A stretch of DNA of 64,000 nucleotides from positions 62,001-126,000 of the forward strand of contig NZ_FZMO01000001.1 in assembly GCF_900197875.1 (NCBI RefSeq). Direction: 5' to 3'. The notes beneath the pieces were generated by a model. That model saw only the letters and a list, made by a program, of their open reading frames with translations, did no database searches and was not told where the DNA came from. The stretch is from Frankia canadensis. GTDB taxonomy: Bacteria > Actinomycetota > Actinomycetes > Frankiales > Frankiaceae. Shown one piece after another: positions 1 to 8,154 of this stretch (positions within the stretch are counted from its first letter, which is position 1; each line of letters opens with the position of its first letter). The position numbers and the translations under genes were made by a program.

Positions 1-477
1 GGCGAGGGCGAGTCGCTGCCGGATGATGCCGCGTTGCCGGCGGCGCGCGTTTCGGTACTGGTCGCCGCCGAGATGGTAGGTCTGTGTCAGCGCACGCTTG
101 ACATGACCGTGGCCTATGTGAAGGATCGCCGGCAGTTCGAGCGGCCGGTCGGCGCTTTCCAGGCTGTCGCGCATCGCTGTGCGGACATGCTCGTAGACGT
201 GGAGGCCGCGCGTTCCCTCGTGTACGGCGCCGCGTGGGCCGCCGATGTGGCTCCAGGCACGCTAGCGCGTTCCGCCGCACTCGCCATGGCCTACGTCGGC
301 GACGCGGCACGGCGCGTGACCTCGTCCGCGGTGCAGGCCCATGGGGGCATTGGATTCACGTGGGAGTCGGGGCTCCACTGGTGGCTCAGGCGCGCCCAAC
401 TCGACGCGGTCCTGGTCGGAGCGCCCGGTCACCATCGTCAGCGGGTCGCCGACGCGTTCACCGGCGACGTTTCGTAG
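1..477 (+). CDS. Acyl-CoA dehydrogenase, C-terminal part (cut by window start)
   Basis: The frame is open from base 1 to a TAG at 475-477, so the gene begins outside the window. The translation has the C-terminal helical domain of FAD-dependent acyl-CoA dehydrogenases: a DRRQFERPVGAFQAVAHR stretch and a later QAHGGIGFTWE motif, both typical of the family. The enzyme would carry out alpha,beta-desaturation of an acyl-CoA thioester. It is convergent with the leftward catabolic operon and separated from it by a strong hairpin. The substrate is not inferable from this fragment. Confidence 0.88.
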   Translation, partial: GEGESLPDDAALPAARVSVLVAAEMVGLCQRTLDMTVAYVKDRRQFERPVGAFQAVAHRCADMLVDVEAARSLVYGAAWAADVAPGTLARSAALAMAYVGDAARRVTSSAVQAHGGIGFTWESGLHWWLRRAQLDAVLVGAPGHHRQRVADAFTGDVS

Positions 478-494
478 CGAGCGGCACCGCCCCA

Positions 495-549
495 GGTGGT
501 CGGGGCGAGCCGCGCGCACGGAGGCCGTGCGCGGCTCGCCCCGACCACC
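495..549. terminator. Long GC hairpin between convergent genes
   Basis: An almost perfect inverted repeat has about 25-bp arms, with GGTGGTCGGGGCGAGCCGCG facing its complement and a two-base bulge near a short loop. It lies just after the acyl-CoA dehydrogenase stop and before the 3' end of the leftward LLM gene. No T-tract follows, as is common in high-GC actinomycetes. A bidirectional terminator is the simplest reading. Confidence 0.75.
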
Positions 550-601
550 CGCGGCGATCACACCGTTCGGATGGGGCGCGTCACCCCGGTGGTGCTCGCG
601 G

Positions 602-1627
602 TCACTGCGGTGAGCTGACGCTGGTGAGGCGTCGGAGGACCGGCAGGACCCCGGTCGCCAGGGAGTTGATCAGTTCCCGTGGCAGGGTGAAGGCGCCGGG
701 ATGCGCGACCAGGATCCGGTTGATTCCGGAGCTTTCGAGATTGGCGAGCTGACTGGCCACCTCCGCCGGGGTTCCGAAGAGCGACCGGCTGCGTGCGAAC
801 CACAGCGCCGCCTCGTCCGTGATCCACTGGGAGCAGACGCGCACTGCCTCGTCCCAGTCCTCCGGGTGGCCGAGATCGCCGAAGCGGAGATCGTGCGGGG
901 GTACCTCGATGGGGAATCCGGCCGCCTCGAACTGGGACGTGCCGCTCATCTGCGCCAACCGAAGACACATGGGCTTGAAGATCGCGGCGTCACGTTCAGG
1001 ATCATCGGTGATCACACACGACCGGGACGTCATGTAGATCAGGTCGTCGGGATCGCGGCCGGCCGCCACCGCTGCCGTACGCACGATGTCGACGTCGCGT
1101 TCCCACGCCATCCCGGGAGCCACGATGCCGTCGGCCACCTGTCCCGCGAGCGCGAGATTACGCGGGCCGGAAGCGGCGATGAGGACGGGCACCTGCACTG
1201 GATCGTGCAGTCTCCACGGATGGACGGGATGCTCCACCGTTTCGCCGCGGAGCAGGCCCCTGATCGCTGACACGGCGTCGCCGATGTCCCGCGTACGCGC
1301 ATGCGGGACGCCGATGTGGGTGAGCGCGCTGTCGCCGGCGCCGACCGCGACGACCAGTCGGCCAGGAGCGATCTCCGCGACCGACCGTGCCGCCGATGCG
1401 GTGACGGTGGGATGTCTCGTCACCGGGTTGGTGACCGAGACCGAGATGCCGATCCGGGACGTCGAGAGCGCCGCGGCGGTCGCGGTCGACCACACGTCAC
1501 GCCAGAGCAGCTGCGAGTCCGGGAAGGACACACGGTCGATCCCCAGGTCCTCCATGTGCTTGACGAGCTCGACGAGCGTCGGGAGGGGTGCACAGGGTGG
1601 AACGCGGACCGCGACTTCCAATGCCAT
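602..1627 (-). CDS. LLM-class (F420/flavin-dependent) oxidoreductase
   Basis: The 341-residue product is a luciferase-like TIM barrel, beginning MALEVAVRVPPCAPLPTLVE with later GRLVVAVGAGD and ASGPRNLALAGQVADG motifs typical of F420-dependent LLM enzymes and methylene-H4MPT reductase relatives. I place the start at the ATG at 1627, preceded by AAAGGTGG; the frame is open further upstream but overlaps the SDR gene. It is the last gene of the leftward operon, 16 bp after the SDR. The likely role is hydride transfer from F420H2 or FMNH2 to a carbonyl or enone intermediate. The exact reaction is unknown. Confidence 0.85.
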   Translation of the reverse strand: MALEVAVRVPPCAPLPTLVELVKHMEDLGIDRVSFPDSQLLWRDVWSTATAAALSTSRIGISVSVTNPVTRHPTVTASAARSVAEIAPGRLVVAVGAGDSALTHIGVPHARTRDIGDAVSAIRGLLRGETVEHPVHPWRLHDPVQVPVLIAASGPRNLALAGQVADGIVAPGMAWERDVDIVRTAAVAAGRDPDDLIYMTSRSCVITDDPERDAAIFKPMCLRLAQMSGTSQFEAAGFPIEVPPHDLRFGDLGHPEDWDEAVRVCSQWITDEAALWFARSRSLFGTPAEVASQLANLESSGINRILVAHPGAFTLPRELINSLATGVLPVLRRLTSVSSPQ

Positions 1628-1643
1628 GGAAGACCACCTTTCG

Positions 1644-2513
1644 CTATTCGGGTGACGTGGTCGCGGCCAGGCGGGCGAAGGCGGCCTCGACAACCCGATG
1701 ACGCGCGTCGGCACAGGCCTTGCTGGTCTCCCGGGTGACGACGATCTCGGCCCGCTCGTCAACACCGGCCAACGCCATGCGCGCGACCTCGTCGGGGTCC
1801 TGGCCGAGCTTTCGCAATGCCTCGCGCCTCGAAGGGTCGTTGTACTCCGGGCCGCCGAACCGCGCCGGCCGGTTGCGCTTCGCGTTCCATCCTTCGGTGA
1901 CCACGTAGCTCGGGCACAGAAGAGTGGCGCCGACGCCGGATGCGGCGAGATCCCGCCGCACCGCGTCCGTGAAGCCGAGGAGCGCGTGCTTCGACGTCTG
2001 ATAGGAAGTCATCGGCGGCACGTATTCCGGGATGCCGAGCGAGTTCTCCGAGCCGGTGATGAGGATATGGGCCAGCGCGCCGGCCGCGGCCGAGGCCTGG
2101 AGCGCGGCCACGCTGGCGCGGACCGCGTGGAAGACGCCGAAGAGGTTGACCTGCATGATCCAGGTGAACTCCTCGACCGTGAGGTCGGCGATCCCCGTGC
2201 TGCCGCCCACCCCGGCGTTCGCGCAGAGCAGGTTGAGGCCCCCCATGCGGGCGGTGGCCTCGGCGACCGCGGCCGTGACCGCGTCGTAGTCCGTCACGTC
2301 GCACGCCAGGCTCGTGACGTCGAACCCGTCGGCGCGCAGTTTCACCGCTGCCTGCTCGGCGACGTCCGGCTCGATATCCGCGAGCACCACCGACGCGCCT
2401 CGAACGGCCGCCGCCCGGCCCAGGGCGAGCCCGATGCCCGCCGCGCCGCCGGTGACCAGCACGCCCAGCCCGCTCCAGTCCGGGGCGGGCGTGGTCTCAG
2501 ATGCGGTCGTCAC
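1644..2513 (-). CDS. Short-chain dehydrogenase/reductase (SDR)
   Basis: This is a classical SDR of about 289 residues. It has the TGGAAGIG nucleotide-binding loop near the N-terminus, the CANAG motif, an ITGSENS serine strand and the YQTSK catalytic pair (YxxxK). The GTG at 2513 overlaps the P450 stop by four bases (GTGA), which I prefer over upstream GTGs because of this coupling. The enzyme would interconvert an alcohol and a ketone with NAD(P). Its place between a P450 and an LLM enzyme fits oxidation of a hydroxyl introduced by the P450. Confidence 0.87.
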   Translation of the reverse strand: MTTASETTPAPDWSGLGVLVTGGAAGIGLALGRAAAVRGASVVLADIEPDVAEQAAVKLRADGFDVTSLACDVTDYDAVTAAVAEATARMGGLNLLCANAGVGGSTGIADLTVEEFTWIMQVNLFGVFHAVRASVAALQASAAAGALAHILITGSENSLGIPEYVPPMTSYQTSKHALLGFTDAVRRDLAASGVGATLLCPSYVVTEGWNAKRNRPARFGGPEYNDPSRREALRKLGQDPDEVARMALAGVDERAEIVVTRETSKACADARHRVVEAAFARLAATTSPE

Positions 2514-3715
2514 TGGCACACCACCGGAAGCGATCGAAGCTGGTTGATGAACACGGACCACCCGCGCTCCGGCGTGCCGTCGAGCGTGATCTTCGGGCCT
2601 CGGGTGAGCAGCTCACGGAGCAGGATCTGCACCTCCAGCCGGGCCAGCTGGTTGCCGATGCAGAAGTGCGGCCCGCCGGCGCCGAAACTCTGGTGCGGGT
2701 GCCGTGAGCGTGCGCTGTCGAACGTGTGCGGCCGGTCGACGACCTCCGCGTCGCGGTTGGCCGAGACGTGCCACAGCAGGACGGTGTCACCGGCCTTGAT
2801 CTCGGTGTCGTGCAGGACGACGTCGTGCGTCGCGTGGCGCGCCATGTGCATCGCCGGCGTGACGTAGCGCAGGAACTCCTCGACCAGCCCGACGGTGTCC
2901 CCGGCGCGGGCCGCGGCGTACGCCTGTGCCTCGATGTCCGGGTTCTCCAGGATCAGCCGCATGCTCTGCCCGATGAGCGTGTGCGTGGTCTCGAACCCCG
3001 CGGTGAGCAGCGACATGACGAGCTGCTGGTACATCGAGTCGCTGATCTTCGCGCCGTCCCGCTCCGCGACGGCGAGCTCCTTGATCATGCTGGTATCCGC
3101 GGAGTCGGACTGCGCGTACCGCATCTCGACCGCGTACGCCATGGTGGCCCGAAGCGCGGCGTCGGCGCGCTCCGCCCCGCCGTTGGGGTCCTCGCGGGAG
3201 AAGAGGTCGTTGGTCCACGCGACGACCTGGGAACGCTGCTCGAGTGGCACGCCGATGACGGAGCAGATCACCCGGGCCGGCAGTTCGACCGCCACCAGTG
3301 GCACGAGGTCGCACGAGCCTCGGCCGTGGAGGTCGTCCACGATGGTGTCGACCACCTCGGTGATCCAGCCCGCGAAGCGGGAGACCATGCGCTTCGTGAA
3401 CGCCGCGGCGACCAGCGACCTGATCTCGGTGTGCCGAGGCGGGTCGTTGTAGATGACGTTGTCGGCCATCGGGTGGGCGCCCTCGGCGCCTCCGGACCGA
3501 ACGGGGTAGCAGATTCCCTTGGAGTTCGAGAAGGTTTCGGGCGCGCGAGACGCGTTGACGATGTCAGCGTAGCGCGTCAGCGACCAGAAGCCGCCTCGGG
3601 CGGCACCGGACGGGGTCGGCGTCCAGTGCACGGGAGCTTCCCGCCGGAGGCGTTCGAACTCCTCGTGCGGGACCGCCGCGGAAAACGACTGTGGATCGGC
3701 GAGATTGATGTTCAT
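2510..3715 (-). CDS. Cytochrome P450
   Basis: The 401-residue product is a soluble bacterial P450. The I-helix oxygen-activation motif is AGFETT, the K-helix ExxR is EFLR, and the heme loop is FGAGGPHFCIG with the cysteine ligand near residue 351. The ATG at 3715 follows AGAAGGTG. It would hydroxylate a hydrophobic substrate using electrons from a ferredoxin. No ferredoxin gene is adjacent, so the partner must come from elsewhere; a 3Fe-4S ferredoxin is at 35644. It lies 42 bp downstream of the alpha/beta hydrolase and is coupled to the SDR. Confidence 0.93.
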   Translation of the reverse strand: MNINLADPQSFSAAVPHEEFERLRREAPVHWTPTPSGAARGGFWSLTRYADIVNASRAPETFSNSKGICYPVRSGGAEGAHPMADNVIYNDPPRHTEIRSLVAAAFTKRMVSRFAGWITEVVDTIVDDLHGRGSCDLVPLVAVELPARVICSVIGVPLEQRSQVVAWTNDLFSREDPNGGAERADAALRATMAYAVEMRYAQSDSADTSMIKELAVAERDGAKISDSMYQQLVMSLLTAGFETTHTLIGQSMRLILENPDIEAQAYAAARAGDTVGLVEEFLRYVTPAMHMARHATHDVVLHDTEIKAGDTVLLWHVSANRDAEVVDRPHTFDSARSRHPHQSFGAGGPHFCIGNQLARLEVQILLRELLTRGPKITLDGTPERGWSVFINQLRSLPVVCQ

Positions 3716-3757
3716 GGCACCTTCTGTTCGAAACCAGCGGGAACGGCAGCCGCGGGT

Positions 3758-5062
3758 CTACCGCGCCGCGATCGCATCCAGGATGGGGAGCAGGTATCCG
3801 ATGAATCGCTCGGGATCCTCCGACATCGGGAAGTGCCCGAGGCCCGGCATCGCCATGAAGCTCACGTTCGGAATTTCCTCCGCCGCCCGTTCGGAGAGCG
3901 GCATGGTGAGGAAGTCGTAGTTTCCGGTCAGCATGTGGACGGGGCATCTGGCGGTGTCGATCAGGTGCGCCTGCCCGCGGAGGTCGTGGTCGCCCCTGAA
4001 ATACGCGATGTCGCCAGGGAACACTCCGGGCGCTCCCTGCGCGTAGTGCAGCCTGGTCTCGTGACGGTATGACTCCGGCGCGGTGGCGCCCATGAAGGAC
4101 ATCATTGAGGCGGCGTGCTGTGCCGGATCGGAGCCGACCGTGAGCGTCCCGTCGTTGGGCCGTGGCGCCGCGTGATCTGGCACGGCGTACAGCGCGCCCT
4201 CGCAGGACACGACCGCGCGGAAGTCGTCCGGGTGGAAGCGGGCGAGGTCGAGGGCCAGCATCCCGCCCACGCTGGAGCCGATGAAAGCCGGGCGGTCGAG
4301 TCCCAGCGCGTTGGCCAGGGCGATCGGGATCTGCATAAGGTAGCCGCGGGTGAGGCGGTATTCCTGTGCCCACCAGGCCACCCCGCTCGGCGGCAGCGAT
4401 TTGCCGTGATGGGGCAGGTCATAGGCGATGACGCGGAACCGGCTGGTGACGCGTTCGTCCTCCAGCAGATGGCGCCACTGGCGTCCGTCCGTACCGGCCG
4501 TGTGCTGGCAGAGCAGGCCGATGCCCGAGCCGGCCTCCTCGAAGTAGATACGGTGGTCGTGCCCGTCGATGTGCAGATGGACGTACCGGCCCCGCGCCGC
4601 GTCGAACGTCCCGTGCGGACGGCTGTCCTGGACGACCTGGGGCGTGGGGTCCGTGCCGTTCACGATGTGGCGCAGCAGCTCGACGACTCGGCGAACCGCC
4701 AGGCGCAGCTCGCCGGAAAGATTCCGGGGCGTCAGCGTCATGCCGAGGAACTGTCCGCCGAAAACGTCGGTCAGCCCGGGCGGGGGAACGGTCTGTAACA
4801 TCGTCGACCACTGCTCGCCGGTGCCGACCGCGACCACGTGCGTACAGTCACCGGACGTCTCCGGCTCGCTGGGCTCGGAGAGCCTGAACAGGCCCGCGCT
4901 GACCTCGATGCGATATGCCGCCCCGTCCACGCCCAGGGTCAGGGAGCCGGTCCACCCACGGCTGTGCAGCTGGGTCTCGCCGTCGGAGTTCGCCAGCGCC
5001 ACGAGGGCGGTGAGACGACCATCGGAGGTGAAGATCGTCTCTGTCGCTTCCGATATGGTCAT
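3758..5062 (-). CDS. Alpha/beta hydrolase with an extra N-terminal domain
   Basis: The start is the ATG at 5062, preceded by AAGGAGG at ideal spacing; a longer frame to 5155 has no such site. Residues from about 190 to 434 form an alpha/beta hydrolase fold with a GSSVGG nucleophile elbow (Ser near 265) and a catalytic His in GLGHFPMSEDPERF near 409. The first 170 residues include a sheet-like GSLTLGVDGAAYRIEVSAGLF stretch that I do not recognise with confidence; it might be a sterol-carrier-like fold. A hydrolytic ring-opening or ester/thioester cleavage step is plausible. It lies 52 bp after the CoA-transferase. Confidence 0.82.
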   Translation of the reverse strand: MTISEATETIFTSDGRLTALVALANSDGETQLHSRGWTGSLTLGVDGAAYRIEVSAGLFRLSEPSEPETSGDCTHVVAVGTGEQWSTMLQTVPPPGLTDVFGGQFLGMTLTPRNLSGELRLAVRRVVELLRHIVNGTDPTPQVVQDSRPHGTFDAARGRYVHLHIDGHDHRIYFEEAGSGIGLLCQHTAGTDGRQWRHLLEDERVTSRFRVIAYDLPHHGKSLPPSGVAWWAQEYRLTRGYLMQIPIALANALGLDRPAFIGSSVGGMLALDLARFHPDDFRAVVSCEGALYAVPDHAAPRPNDGTLTVGSDPAQHAASMMSFMGATAPESYRHETRLHYAQGAPGVFPGDIAYFRGDHDLRGQAHLIDTARCPVHMLTGNYDFLTMPLSERAAEEIPNVSFMAMPGLGHFPMSEDPERFIGYLLPILDAIAAR

Positions 5063-5114
5063 CCGGCGACCCTCCTTCGCTCGACGTCCGTGGCCGCCCG
5101 GTCGCGCCGGCTGG

Positions 5115-7730
5115 TCACACGACACCCTCTTCGGCGAGGGCGTCGACCTCGGCACAGCTGAGGCCGAGCACCTCCCCGTACACCTCGTAGTTGTGTTCGC
5201 CGTAGACCGGCGCGCCCTTGTCGATCCACCCGCCGGCGTGCGGGGGCGTCTCCGACAGGTCGAACGGAACCTCCGCCACGGGCCAGGTACCCACGCTCGG
5301 GTTCGGGACCTCGGTGAGCCACTTCAGGTGCGACAGCTGGGGGTCGATGTCGCACCGGTCCTCGGCGGTCTGGGCGGCGCCCGCCGCGATCCCGGCGCGC
5401 TGCAGCTCCTCCATCGCGGCGTAGCGGTCACGCGTCGCCGCCCAGACGCTGATCCGCCGGTCTATCTCGTCGTGGTGCGCGACGCGCCCGGCCACGGTGG
5501 ACAACCGCGGGTCGTCGGCCCAGCCGGCGGGCCCGACGATGCCGGCCAGCACGCGCCAGTCACGGTCGTCCAGGCAGGTGATGGCGAGCCAGCGGTCCTC
5601 GCCGGCGCAGCGGTACACCCCCTGCGGGGCGAAGTTGCCGTACGGCGCGCGGTTGCCGAACCGCGCGGTCGAGCGTCCGTTGACCGACCAGTCGAGGACA
5701 GGCACCGCCGTGGTGAAGATGCCGACCTCGGCCTGGGAGGCGTCGACCCACTGCGCCTGCCCGGTCTCGCCGCGCTGGTAGAGGGCGGCGAGGATGGCCG
5801 CGGCGAAGCTGTACGCGCCCAGCCAGTCGAGGTAGGAGTAGCCCCATCCGGTGGGCAGCGCGGGCTCGGGCAGGCCGCCGAGGTGCGTGAGCCCGGACAG
5901 CGACCCGGCGATCGGCCCGACGGCGCGGAACCGGCCGTAGGTCCCCTTCGCGCCCATCCCGGACTGCTGCGCGTAGATGATCGACGGGTTGATCTCCCGG
6001 AGCGCGTCCCAGCCGAGGCCCCAGCGCTCGAAGACCCCCGGCGAGAACCCCTCGGCGACGACGTCGCTGCGACGCAGGAACTCAAGGGCGATCTCGCGCC
6101 CCTTCGGGTGGCGCACGTTGAGCGAGATGCCGCGCTTGCCAGGGTTCTTGTTGTTGAACTGGCCACCCATCGGCCCGGTGGGCGGGGCGACCAGCGGCGT
6201 GGTGGCGGCCCGCCGGGCCTCCCGGCCGCCGGCGGGGAAGCCACCGCCTCGGGTGTCGGGGTGCGCCTTCCACTCGACCTTGATCACGTCTGCGCCGAGT
6301 GCGGCCAGGAAGCGGGTGCCGCCCGCTGACGCGAGGAACCAGGTGAAGTCGAAGATCTTCGTTCCTGGCAATGCGAATGGCTTCTTGTGCACTGACAGGC
6401 GCTCGTCGATGTCGCCGATGCGCGCCGTGGCCGTGGCGCTACCGGAGGCCGCCGAGGTGCCGGGCCAGGACGCCAGTACGTCGGCGGTGTCCTCACCGAC
6501 TCGTGGCGCGCGGCGGCCGGCGTCCCAGCGCGACCCGGTCGCAATCCACTTGCTCGCCGGGTACACGTAGGACCGTCCGTCCTCTGGATGCTCGACCGCG
6601 ACGAAGGTCCCGCGGGTGAGCCAGTGGGGGTCGGTCGCGTTCTCCTCCGGCCGGCGGACGGGAGCGCACAGCAGCCCGGCCGCCTGCATCTCCTGCCAGG
6701 GCAGCTCGGCGAAGGTGAACCGCCGTACGAGACGCTGGATGATCTCCACGTTCGCCGAGGCGGACTGCGTCGTGCCCGGGATGTGGCGCGCGCCGACCTC
6801 GGCCTCGACCTTCTCCTCCGTGATGGCGTCGCCCATGCCGTACTTGTCCAGGAACGGCTTCATCAGGTTGCGGTCGCGGGCGCCGATGCTGATGACGTTG
6901 AGCCAGCGGCCGTCCTTCGTATGCGCGATGGTCAGGTCCTGGCCGACCTTCGCCCCCGCGTGCCGGGCGGTCTGGCGGTAATAGGGCTGCCGCTGGACGA
7001 CCCAGGCCATCAGGTCGGTCTCGGTGTTCTTCGAGACCGCCTCGTGGACGGCGCAGGTCAAACGTTGCCCTCGCCCGCTGCTCTGCCGGCGTACGAGCGC
7101 CGCGAGGACGCCGAAGGTGACGTGCTCCCCGGCGATGTGGAACGCGTGGTAGAGCTGTGGAGCCATCGGCGGCAGGTCGTACTGGCCGTCCGGCAGTGGG
7201 TCGTAGCCGCAGTTGAGCAGCGGCCCGCCGAGGGCGAGGTGGACGAGGTCGGAGCCGCGGTAGCCCGCCCAGGGCCCGTCCTCGCCGAAGGGGGTGATGC
7301 GGGCCGTGATGAGCCGGGGGAAGCGCTCCTCGAGGTCGGTCAGGCCGCGCTCGGCGAGGTGGCGATGCGGGGTCGAGTCGATCAGCACGTCCGCGGTGGC
7401 GAGCAGCCGGGTGAAGGCGGCTAAGCCGTCGTCGGTGTCCAGGTCGAGGACCACGGACTTCTTGCCGCGGTTGTAGGCCCAGAAATGCAGGGATCGCTCC
7501 GGGTCGGGTACGTCGCCCGCGAAGGGCGCGAGCCGCCGGGTCGGCGCGCCGCCCGGGGGCTCGACGCGGACCACCTGGGCGCCCAGCCCGGCCAAGGAGA
7601 GGCCGGTGTACTCACCCTGCTGGTCGCCGATCTCGACGACGCGGATACCCGTCAGGCTGCCGGGCAGGGCCGTGGCGTTCTCATCGCTCGGTTCCACACG
7701 CGGCGCACTGCCGTGAGGCGCCTTAGTCAT
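5115..7730 (-). CDS. Tandem two-domain CaiB/BaiF family III CoA-transferase
   Basis: The 871-residue product is about twice the usual 400 residues and contains two family III CoA-transferase domains, roughly 25-400 and 425-860. The second has VDASQAEVG near residue 660, with the Asp that forms the acyl anhydride in this family. At the equivalent place the first domain reads CAVHEAV (near 226-232), so its Asp is missing and that half may be structural. The ATG at 7730 overlaps the DUF35 stop by eight bases. The role would be moving CoA onto a carboxylic acid substrate as the entry to CoA-dependent degradation. Confidence 0.9.
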   Translation of the reverse strand: MTKAPHGSAPRVEPSDENATALPGSLTGIRVVEIGDQQGEYTGLSLAGLGAQVVRVEPPGGAPTRRLAPFAGDVPDPERSLHFWAYNRGKKSVVLDLDTDDGLAAFTRLLATADVLIDSTPHRHLAERGLTDLEERFPRLITARITPFGEDGPWAGYRGSDLVHLALGGPLLNCGYDPLPDGQYDLPPMAPQLYHAFHIAGEHVTFGVLAALVRRQSSGRGQRLTCAVHEAVSKNTETDLMAWVVQRQPYYRQTARHAGAKVGQDLTIAHTKDGRWLNVISIGARDRNLMKPFLDKYGMGDAITEEKVEAEVGARHIPGTTQSASANVEIIQRLVRRFTFAELPWQEMQAAGLLCAPVRRPEENATDPHWLTRGTFVAVEHPEDGRSYVYPASKWIATGSRWDAGRRAPRVGEDTADVLASWPGTSAASGSATATARIGDIDERLSVHKKPFALPGTKIFDFTWFLASAGGTRFLAALGADVIKVEWKAHPDTRGGGFPAGGREARRAATTPLVAPPTGPMGGQFNNKNPGKRGISLNVRHPKGREIALEFLRRSDVVAEGFSPGVFERWGLGWDALREINPSIIYAQQSGMGAKGTYGRFRAVGPIAGSLSGLTHLGGLPEPALPTGWGYSYLDWLGAYSFAAAILAALYQRGETGQAQWVDASQAEVGIFTTAVPVLDWSVNGRSTARFGNRAPYGNFAPQGVYRCAGEDRWLAITCLDDRDWRVLAGIVGPAGWADDPRLSTVAGRVAHHDEIDRRISVWAATRDRYAAMEELQRAGIAAGAAQTAEDRCDIDPQLSHLKWLTEVPNPSVGTWPVAEVPFDLSETPPHAGGWIDKGAPVYGEHNYEVYGEVLGLSCAEVDALAEEGVV

Positions 7731-8154
7731 GCGCGGCCGCCGATTCTTCCGCCGGGGCCCATGACAGCAGCGTGACTGTCTCGGTGACCGGGGTGAAACG
7801 CGCCCGCATGCGCGCCCCGATGCTGATCGAGTCGGGCGGCGCGTCGATGCGGGACAGGATCTGCAGGCGTGCGTCGTCGACCTCGACGAGCCCTATCGGG
7901 TAGGGGACGTCGTCGGCGAACGCCGGTGACAGCGCGCGGCGGTAGACCACGTAGCTCCACAGCTCGCCCTCGGGGGCCACGTCGACCCACTCGCCACCCG
8001 GTGTGAGGCAGGCCGTGCACAGGGGGGCGGCCGGGTACCGCTTGGTGCCGCACGCCGGACAGCGCTGGACGACGAGCCGGTGCTCGCGCAGGCCGGCCCA
8101 GAAAGGCGCGGCGAGAGGGTTTTTTACATCCGGCAGCAATCTTGGCTGAGTCAT
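7723..8154 (-). CDS. DUF35 Zn-ribbon/OB-fold protein, partner of the thiolase
   Basis: The 143-residue product starts MTQPRLLPDVKNPLAAPFW and carries a rubredoxin-like zinc ribbon with two CxxC pairs (CPACGTKRYPAAPLCTAC) followed by an OB-fold (WSYVVYRRALSPAF). This is the DUF35 acyl-CoA-binding family, which works with non-classical thiolases; known pairs include Ltp2-ChsH2 aldolase in steroid side-chain removal. The ATG shares a base with the thiolase stop (TGATG), so the two are translationally coupled. The longer upstream frame is only a shadow of the thiolase. Confidence 0.88.
   Translation of the reverse strand: MTQPRLLPDVKNPLAAPFWAGLREHRLVVQRCPACGTKRYPAAPLCTACLTPGGEWVDVAPEGELWSYVVYRRALSPAFADDVPYPIGLVEVDDARLQILSRIDAPPDSISIGARMRARFTPVTETVTLLSWAPAEESAAAHD

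Noticed and set aside
4569-6329. Very long antisense frame over the hydrolase and CoA-transferase genes, and similar long shadows at 41806-45120 and 10868-12523
   Set aside because: These are typical antisense frames in GC-rich DNA, without conserved motifs and fully covered by well-supported genes.
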